Shown here: one piece after another, positions 1 through 5,191 of the stretch
Layout: every line of letters starts with the position of its first letter
Numbering within the stretch: position 1 is the first letter of the stretch
Translations under genes and position numbers: made by a program
The notes under the pieces: generated by a model
Told to the model about the DNA's origin: nothing
What the model saw: the letters and a program-made list of their open reading frames with translations, nothing else
The model's database searches: none
DNA from: Nitrospina sp.
GTDB lineage: Bacteria; Nitrospinota; Nitrospinia; Nitrospinales; Nitrospinaceae
Assembly (NCBI GenBank): GCA_004357435.1
Contig: SMVS01000066.1
Location: 1-19,875, forward strand
Direction: 5' to 3'
Length of the DNA stretch: 19,875 nt

Positions 1-62
1 CCCAGTGACATTAAGAAAATAGCGACTTTTTCCGGGCCTGAATATTTTATGTTTTCGGCCAT
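1..62 (-). CDS. fliG: Flagellar motor switch protein FliG, N-terminal fragment
   Basis: Only the first 20 or so codons are inside the window; the gene runs off the left edge. The minus strand from the ATG at 60-62 reads MAENIKYSGPEKVAIFLMSL, which matches the usual FliG start (a short lead, then a KVAIFLMSLG-type helix). A strong ribosome binding site, AGGAGA, lies 4-9 bases before the ATG. It starts 13 bases after the fliF stop. FliG is the cytoplasmic rotor protein that sits on the MS ring and takes torque from the stator. Its position right after fliF is the near-universal flagellar order, which supports the call despite the short length. Confidence 0.85.
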   Translation of the reverse strand, partial: MAENIKYSGPEKVAIFLMSL

Positions 63-75
63 GAGTCTCCTGAAA

Positions 76-1659
76 TTAAGATCTATCCCTCAGCCATCGG
101 CGCAATATGGCCGCCGCGTATTTGGGATCGGTGCCGATGAAATCGTTGACCGATTTGCGTATCTCCAAGTTCTCTTGTGAGAGTTGCGCGATGCGCTGTT
201 CCTCCTCATCCAATAATAATTCCTCAGGAGAGGGTGTTGGCAGACCTGCCGGAACCACTTCGACCGAGGTGGTGACCCACCGCACCAGTGGCAAGAGAAT
301 CTTCAACAAAAACCACACCAGCAGTATAACACCAATGATGAAACCCGCCGCGGTGGTGCCCCAATCGAAAAACTGATCCTGCCTCATCTCGGCTTCCCGC
401 AGTGTTTCCATTGATTTATCAAACTGGACGTTTTCCAGCTGGATTTTATCTCCGCGCTTGGCGTCAAACCCTACGGAGGTTTTGATTATCTCGAGGAACT
501 GGGCCATTTCTTTGGCGGTCCGCGCCTGGTATTTGGGCGGGTTGCCGGTGAGCACGCCGTCGATCAAAACGCTGACGGAAAGTTTCTGGATCTCGCCCGT
601 CATCTCGCGGATGTGTCGTACCGTCTTATTGATTTCGTAGTTCAATGTTTGTTTTTCATTGCTTCGGCTTGGGGGTGCTCCCGACCCGCCGGTGGGGCCG
701 TCTTCAGCCTGTGGCAGGTGGGATTGCACCCCGGGTACCCCTCCGGGTGGAATAGCGCCGGTTGACGACTCCGTCAAGTTTTGTTCACTGCGAACGACTT
801 GGGAATCGGGGTCATAAATTTCCTCGGTTCGTTCCACTTTATCAAAATTTAAATCAGCCGTGACGCGGGCGATGACTTTTCCCACGCCCAGCGCGCCCTC
901 CAGCATGTGCGTGATGCTGTTCTCCAATTCCTGCTCGACACGTTTCTGGTGTTTATAGTTGGATCCGGTCATGAGAGCGGTGTCGGAAATTCCCTGGGCG
1001 CCCGACAGCATATTGCCCTTGAGATCGAGCAGCACGACATCCCTAGCTTCCACTTTTTCAACACTGCTCGATACCAAATGGACGATGCCTTGAATCTGGC
1101 TTTCTGACAACGATTTGCCGGCCCGGATTTTCAACATGACGGAAGCCTTGCCCCGCGGTTTGTCTCTCAGAAACAAATCCTCCTTGGGAATGACAAGATG
1201 CACGCGGGCCTGCTCCACTGCCTCCAACGACTTGATGGTGCGCGCCAGCTCGCCCTGCAGGGCTCTCTGAAAGTTGAGTTTCTGGACAAACTCCGTCATG
1301 CCGAGCGGGATGTCATCAAACAATTCAAAACCGACTTCCGCGCCTTGCGGCAGGCCTTGACCGGCCAGACTGAGACGGAGCTCATGCACCTGATTCGACG
1401 GCACCCGAATGTTCTGTCCCTGGTTCGATAATTGATAGGAGACGTTCTGCGTCTTCAATTGCTCCACTACCGCCGACGCATCTTCCGGCGACAGGTTGGC
1501 GTAGAGCAGTTGGTGATCGGTCTTCTGGACCCATAGCGACAGGGTGAACAGGGCGGCGAGCGCCAATGCACCCGCTCCCAAAGCCACCGATTTTTCGGCC
1601 GCTGAAAGGCCGTTGAAACGTTGCCCCAGATTTTTTAAAAATTCCATGAATTCATTCAT
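76..1659 (-). CDS. fliF: Flagellar MS-ring protein FliF
   Basis: FliF builds the MS ring in the inner membrane, the base on which rod, export gate and switch assemble. The protein has 527 residues, close to the usual 520-570. A first membrane segment lies at about residues 24-44, followed by the YscJ/FliF ring-building domains (DHQLLYANLSPEDASAVVEQ, then the region around ARTIKSLEAVEQARVHLVIP). A Gly/Pro-rich loop is at about 305-335, a second membrane segment at about 436-458, and the C-terminal tail ends in DPKYAAAILRRWLRDRS, the typical FliG-binding helix. I kept the first ATG (1657-1659) because an AAGAGA sequence lies upstream, whereas Met5 has none. It follows flgC by 50 bases and precedes fliG by 13, so the three are very likely one operon. 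fliE, often found before fliF, is not here. Confidence 0.97.
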   Translation of the reverse strand: MNEFMEFLKNLGQRFNGLSAAEKSVALGAGALALAALFTLSLWVQKTDHQLLYANLSPEDASAVVEQLKTQNVSYQLSNQGQNIRVPSNQVHELRLSLAGQGLPQGAEVGFELFDDIPLGMTEFVQKLNFQRALQGELARTIKSLEAVEQARVHLVIPKEDLFLRDKPRGKASVMLKIRAGKSLSESQIQGIVHLVSSSVEKVEARDVVLLDLKGNMLSGAQGISDTALMTGSNYKHQKRVEQELENSITHMLEGALGVGKVIARVTADLNFDKVERTEEIYDPDSQVVRSEQNLTESSTGAIPPGGVPGVQSHLPQAEDGPTGGSGAPPSRSNEKQTLNYEINKTVRHIREMTGEIQKLSVSVLIDGVLTGNPPKYQARTAKEMAQFLEIIKTSVGFDAKRGDKIQLENVQFDKSMETLREAEMRQDQFFDWGTTAAGFIIGVILLVWFLLKILLPLVRWVTTSVEVVPAGLPTPSPEELLLDEEEQRIAQLSQENLEIRKSVNDFIGTDPKYAAAILRRWLRDRS

Positions 1660-1709
1660 CGCTCAAATCTCTTGTTGCCAGGCATGGAGAAAGTGTCCTT
1701 CAGAGTCTT

Positions 1710-2147
1710 TTACCGGCCCAGATCGATGGCGCGCAGAGCCATGGACTTGGCGGCTTCAATCGCCTGCACATTGGCCTCGAAACTGCGCGTGGCGTTGATC
1801 ATATTCACCATCTCCGTCATCAGGTTGATGTTGGGCAGAGCCACATAACCCTCCTCGTTGGCGTCGGGGTGATCCGGATTGAACACCAGGATGGGTTCGG
1901 TCTGGTCCTCAACAATTTTCGCGACCACCGCCTGACGGACACTGCCCGCCAGCTCCCGGTTCAAACTCACCGCAAAGTCGTCGCCCAGCGGCATGGAACT
2001 GACCACCACATCCTTGCGACGGTAGGGGCCGCCTTCCGGCGTGCGGGTGGTTTCAATATTGGCGAGGTTGCTGGCAATGGTGTCCATGCGCTTCCTCTGC
2101 ACGTTCAAGCCGGAAGCGCTGATTTTCATTGAAGTTATAAAATCCAT
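1710..2147 (-). CDS. flgC: Flagellar proximal rod protein FlgC
   Basis: FlgC is one of the proximal rod proteins that cross the periplasm above the MS ring. At 145 residues it has normal length. The N-terminus (MDFITSMKISASGLNVQRKR, then MDTIASNLANIET) carries the rod-family motif with the SNLANxxT core. The C-terminus (MVNMINATRSFEANVQAIEA) is the matching helix that pairs with it. The start ATG at 2145-2147 has AGGAATC just upstream. It is the first gene of the flgC-fliF-fliG unit and lies about 70 bases downstream of the sigma-54 promoter start predicted near 2219. Unusually, flgB does not precede it and fliE does not follow it; both partners must be encoded elsewhere or be missing. Confidence 0.96.
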   Translation of the reverse strand: MDFITSMKISASGLNVQRKRMDTIASNLANIETTRTPEGGPYRRKDVVVSSMPLGDDFAVSLNRELAGSVRQAVVAKIVEDQTEPILVFNPDHPDANEEGYVALPNINLMTEMVNMINATRSFEANVQAIEAAKSMALRAIDLGR

Positions 2148-2229
2148 AATGATTCCTATTGAGTGCCGGTGAATTTCTTATTAAACAGTCAGAATTACTG
2201 GCGTTACAGACATGTTTTCAATAAGAAAA

Positions 2230-2244
2230 GCAAGTTCTGTACCA
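2230..2244 (-). promoter_or_regulatory. Sigma-54 (-24/-12) promoter for flgC-fliF-fliG
   Basis: The minus strand reads TGGTACAGAACTTGC, followed by TTT. Against the sigma-54 consensus TGGCAC-N5-TTGC only one position differs (T for C at the fourth base), and exactly 10 bases separate the -24 GG from the -12 GC, the required spacing. It predicts a transcript start near 2219, about 70 bases before the flgC ATG. The gene immediately upstream encodes a sigma-54 activator with an intact GAFTGA loop, so the context fits well. Confidence 0.78.
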
Positions 2245-2347
2245 AAATCAGCCCGGCAGTTTAAAAATGGTTTGCGCCCGCGAGAAGACCTGTAACCCCT
2301 GATAAACAAACCGGTTTATAAATTTGGCTGGGGCAGGGCGGTCAGCT

Positions 2348-2378
2348 GCGGAAATATTTTCCGCCACCGGGCGGAAAA
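2348..2378. promoter_or_regulatory. Candidate enhancer: three GCGGAAA half-sites forming two overlapping inverted repeats
   Basis: Arms GCGGAAA (2348-2354) and TTTCCGC (2358-2364) are separated by TAT. The second arm is part of TTTTCCGCC (2357-2365), which pairs perfectly with GGCGGAAAA (2370-2378) across ACCG. That gives three half-sites in alternating orientation. They lie about 130-160 bases upstream of the predicted sigma-54 transcript start, the usual position of an activator enhancer. Binding by the FlrC-like protein is inference; mutually exclusive RNA hairpins are an alternative. Confidence 0.45.
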
Positions 2379-2382
2379 ATAT

Positions 2383-2396
2383 GTCATCCCTTTGAC
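2383..2396. promoter_or_regulatory. GTCA-N6-TGAC inverted-repeat box, copy 1
   Basis: The sequence is GTCATCCCTTTGAC, with 4-bp arms and a 6-base centre. It lies next to the GCGGAAA half-sites upstream of flgC. The same arm and spacer pattern occurs at 7949-7962. The layout resembles the binding site reported for the flagellar regulator FleQ (GTCA, AT-rich centre, TGAC), but this centre is not AT-rich, so the match is partial. Confidence 0.3.
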
Positions 2397-2498
2397 GCTA
2401 CCGGTAAAAATCGACCGGCGGCCGGGCAACGCCCGGAGGTAGTTTGAAATTCTTCCCCTGTCTGGGAGGAGATAACCGAAGGGGTGGGAGCAATAAGT

Positions 2499-2519
2499 CC
2501 CCCCTTCTCCGAAGGGGGG
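2499..2519. repeat. Perfect 9-bp hairpin, possible repeat or terminator
   Basis: Arms CCCCCCTTC (2499-2507) and GAAGGGGGG (2511-2519) flank the loop TCC. It begins 13 bases past the stop codon of the FlrC-like gene, so it could end that transcript, but the minus-strand side lacks a U-run (ACTTATTGC follows); the T-run is on the plus-strand side. The core CCCCTTCTCCGAAG recurs at 17709-17722, which suggests a small dispersed repeat rather than a dedicated terminator. Confidence 0.5.
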
Positions 2520-2532
2520 TAGAGGGCTTTTT

Positions 2533-3906
2533 TTAGGGAGTATCTTGAGTGGGGGGTTTTTCTTTGTACTCGTTGAGTTTGTTGCGCAGGGTGCGGATGC
2601 TGATGCCGAGAGTTTCGGCGGTGCGGGTTTTGTTGCCGTCCAGTTCTTCCAGCGTCTGGAAAATCAGCTCGCGTTCCATGTCGTAAATGGTGCCCTTGAA
2701 CTTGGCGAGAGGTTTGCCGCCGTCTTTATCAGCGCGGTCTTCATCGAGGAACAGGTGCGCGGGTTGAATGGTGTCGCCGGGGCACAACAGGACGGCCCGT
2801 TCGAGAATATTTTCGAGCTCGCGCACATTGCCGCGCCACTGATATTTTTTGAGAAGCGTCAGCGTTTCCTCGGCGATGGCATGGATGGTTTTGTTGTTTT
2901 CCCGGCTGTGCTTGTCCAGAAAATATTCCGCCAGCAGGGGAATGTCTTCCGGCCGCTCCCTGAGAGGGGTCAATTGAATGGGAATGACGTTCAGCCGATA
3001 GTACAAATCCTCGCGGAATTTATTTTCTTCGACCAGGGTTTTGGGATCACGGTTGGTGGTGGCGATGACGCGCACGTCGACCGGGACCGGTTCGCGGCCG
3101 CCCACTTTATCGACTTCATGTTCCTGCAGAACGCGCAGGAGTTTGGCCTGCAGGGGCAGGCTCAGTTCCGTCACTTCATCCAGCAGTAACGTGCCGCCGC
3201 TGGCGAGCTCGAACTTGCCTTCCTTGCGCGCGATGGCGCCGGTGAACGCGCCTTTTTCGTGGCCGAACAATTCCGACTCGAGCAGGCCTTCGGGCAGGGC
3301 GGCGCAGTTCACCGCCAGAAAGGGTTGACCGGAACGCGGACTGCACTGATGAATGTAACGGGCGAACAGTTCTTTGCCAGTGCCGGTTTCGCCGGAGATC
3401 AATACGGTCGATTTACTGTAGGCGATGTTTTCGGCGAACTTCAACCGCTCCTGAAAAGCTGGATTTTGGGTGATGATCGGGCGGGCCGGTGGATCTTTTT
3501 TCGACGTCTCCTTGTTCAGCGGGCGCGCGGGGGTCCGTTTGCTTTGAAACGCCCGGATGATGCTGGACGCCAGGATTTCCGCCGAAAAAGGTTTGAGGAG
3601 ATAATCGAAGGCGCCGTCTTTCATCGATTGCACGGCGCTGTCGATGGTGCCGTAGGCGGTCATCATGATGACCGGCGTGCCGGGCGACCGCGATTTGATT
3701 TCGCGGAGCAGTTCTTCGCCGTTCATCTTCGGCATTTTGACATCGCTGAGCACCAGATCGAAGGTTTCCTCGTCAAACTTCTCAAGAGCGGTTTGACCGT
3801 TGTCGGCGGTGACGATGGAGTGGCCTTCGCGTTTCAGCGCTTCGGTCAAAGCCGCCCGCATTTCGGTTTCATCATCGACGATCAGAACATGTTTGGGGTT
3901 TTTCAT
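2533..3906 (-). CDS. flrC: Sigma-54-dependent response regulator, FlrC/FleR type
   Basis: This is an NtrC-family activator: phosphorylated, it drives sigma-54 promoters by ATP hydrolysis. Residues 1-120 form a receiver domain (acidic pair Asp11-Asp12, phosphorylation site Asp55 in LVLSDVKMP). Residues about 145-380 are the AAA+ domain with Walker A GETGTGKE (172-179), the sigma-54 contact loop GAFTGA (219-224) and Walker B GGTLLLDEV (237-245). The C-terminus has a Fis-type helix-turn-helix (TRTAETLGISIRTLRNKL). The open frame extends to 4014, but the added 36 residues are Arg/Ser-rich and lie inside the kinase gene. The ATG at 3904-3906, one base after the kinase stop and directly before MKNPKHVLIVDDE, is the real start (457 residues). 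With the kinase upstream and flgC-fliF-fliG downstream it is best read as FlrC/FleR. Confidence 0.93.
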   Translation of the reverse strand: MKNPKHVLIVDDETEMRAALTEALKREGHSIVTADNGQTALEKFDEETFDLVLSDVKMPKMNGEELLREIKSRSPGTPVIMMTAYGTIDSAVQSMKDGAFDYLLKPFSAEILASSIIRAFQSKRTPARPLNKETSKKDPPARPIITQNPAFQERLKFAENIAYSKSTVLISGETGTGKELFARYIHQCSPRSGQPFLAVNCAALPEGLLESELFGHEKGAFTGAIARKEGKFELASGGTLLLDEVTELSLPLQAKLLRVLQEHEVDKVGGREPVPVDVRVIATTNRDPKTLVEENKFREDLYYRLNVIPIQLTPLRERPEDIPLLAEYFLDKHSRENNKTIHAIAEETLTLLKKYQWRGNVRELENILERAVLLCPGDTIQPAHLFLDEDRADKDGGKPLAKFKGTIYDMERELIFQTLEELDGNKTRTAETLGISIRTLRNKLNEYKEKPPTQDTP

Positions 3907-3907
3907 T

Positions 3908-5182
3908 TTAGTTTTCGTCCCACGCTGGAATCTTGATGATGAATTTCGTGCCCTGGCCAGTCTCGCTCTCCACGTCGATGGTCCCTTGATGGGCTTTGAT
4001 GATGTTGTGGGCAATGGCCAGCCCCAGCCCGGTGCCCTTGTCCTTGGTGCTGAAGAACGGATTGAAAATATTTTTTTGATCCTGGGCGGCGATGCCGACT
4101 CCGGTGTCCGCTACCGTCACCGTAATGTGACTCCGGGAATCGGCGGTGTTTCCGGTTTGGGTGGTTAGCCGGAGACTGCCGCCGTCGGGCATGGCTTGCA
4201 CGGCATTGCGGATAAAATTCAGAAACACCTGGCGGAGCAGTTCCTCGTCGCCCGCCGCGACGGCTTCGCCCACGGCCAGGTCGTGATGGATTTTGACGTT
4301 GTCCGGGCACTGGAAATCGGCGGAGGCGTTCACGATATCTTTCAGCAGATGATTGAGGTTGCATTGTTGCCGTGAAGGCTCCGGCGACTTGGCGAACAGC
4401 AGGAGGCTGGAAATGATGCGGTCCATGTTTTTCACGCCGGAGATGATGTGCTCGGTCAGCGGTCTTTTTTCCGGGTCCTGCGCGAGATCTTTTTTCAGCA
4501 TCGATGCGAACAACTCGATGCCTCCCAGGGGATTGCGGATTTCGTGAGCGATGCCGGCGGCCATTTCCCCCATGGCGCGCAGGCGCTGGTTGCGCTGGGC
4601 TTCCTCTTCCAGCCGTTTCAACTGGGTGATGTCCTGCAGGATGAGCACGGTTCCCATCCGGTGGCCTGCCGGGTCCTGCACCGGTGAGGCCGACAGGCGG
4701 ATGTGGACCTGGCGTTGATCCCGCGTGGTGATTTCATGATCCTCCATCCGGGTTTGCCCGCCGGAACTTTGGACCAATTCCGCCAGAGGTTGAATCCCGG
4801 TATCGGCCAGCGGTTGATTCAGGCATTGCCCTGCGGTCATTCCCAGGATGATGCCAGCGGTCTTGTTGAAGGTGGTGATTCGGGTGTTTTTATCGACGAC
4901 GATCACGCCGGTGGTCAGGCTTTCGAGAATGTTGTTCAGATAATTTTTGACCCGTTCTTTTTCCTGGAGGTTCTTTTCCAACTCCAGGTTCTTCGCTTCC
5001 AATTCGAGATCCAGCGCGTTCAGCCGTTCCTGAAGTTTATCGTAGGATTCTTGCAGGTGCCGGGTGGTTTCATTGAACGTTTGAAAGGCGGACTTCAGGA
5101 ATTCCAGCTCCTGTTTTTTTTGTTCTTCGTTTTCAGCCACGGGCAAATCATCCGGCAGGTTGGTGAAATGAATCGTATTCAT
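3908..5182 (-). CDS. flrB: Soluble PAS histidine kinase, FlrB/FleS type
   Basis: This is the sensor kinase partner of the adjacent regulator. The 424-residue protein has no membrane segment. It starts with a charged coiled coil (about residues 17-82), followed by a PAS domain (about 85-190, ending in the typical TVLILQDITQ). Next comes a HisKA dimer domain with phospho-acceptor His213 in GIAHEIRNPLG, and a C-terminal ATPase domain with N box (NFIRNAVQAM), G1 box (VADTGVGI) and G2 box (KGTGLGLAIA). All catalytic motifs are intact. The ATG at 5180-5182 has no clear ribosome binding site and lies 9 bases after the TPR gene stop, so translation is probably coupled to it. A cytoplasmic kinase without a transmembrane sensor is the normal form for FlrB/FleS, which senses assembly state rather than an external ligand. 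Confidence 0.9.
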   Translation of the reverse strand: MNTIHFTNLPDDLPVAENEEQKKQELEFLKSAFQTFNETTRHLQESYDKLQERLNALDLELEAKNLELEKNLQEKERVKNYLNNILESLTTGVIVVDKNTRITTFNKTAGIILGMTAGQCLNQPLADTGIQPLAELVQSSGGQTRMEDHEITTRDQRQVHIRLSASPVQDPAGHRMGTVLILQDITQLKRLEEEAQRNQRLRAMGEMAAGIAHEIRNPLGGIELFASMLKKDLAQDPEKRPLTEHIISGVKNMDRIISSLLLFAKSPEPSRQQCNLNHLLKDIVNASADFQCPDNVKIHHDLAVGEAVAAGDEELLRQVFLNFIRNAVQAMPDGGSLRLTTQTGNTADSRSHITVTVADTGVGIAAQDQKNIFNPFFSTKDKGTGLGLAIAHNIIKAHQGTIDVESETGQGTKFIIKIPAWDEN

Positions 5183-5191
5183 TATAGAAGA

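Larger units (their letters stand above)
2148..2532. other. Control region between the FlrC-like gene and flgC
   Basis: This 385-base gap has no credible gene. From the flgC side it contains the sigma-54 promoter (2230-2244), a palindrome AAACCGGTTT (2308-2317), three GCGGAAA half-sites (2348-2377), a GTCA-N6-TGAC box (2383-2396), a GC-rich hairpin with arms CCGGGC and GCCCGG (2422-2427 and 2431-2436), and a perfect 9-bp hairpin just after the regulator's stop codon (2499-2519). It has the structure expected of an enhancer-dependent promoter region plus an intergenic repeat. Confidence 0.7.

Noticed and set aside
2250..2500. Cyclic-di-GMP riboswitch in the flgC control region
   Set aside because: A GGTAGCG-like string suggested it, but the conserved GEMM core and tetraloop-receptor layout are absent, and the region lies upstream of the predicted transcript start.
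3259..3936. 225-codon plus-strand open frame opposite the FlrC-like gene (similar shadows at 2545-3189 and 4703-5197)
   Set aside because: It mirrors codon periodicity of the real gene and has Phe/Gly/Asp-rich composition typical of antisense frames.
3907..4014. N-terminal extension of the FlrC-like frame
   Set aside because: The 36 extra residues are Arg/Ser-rich, lie inside the kinase gene in another frame, and a standard receiver-domain start follows at 3906.
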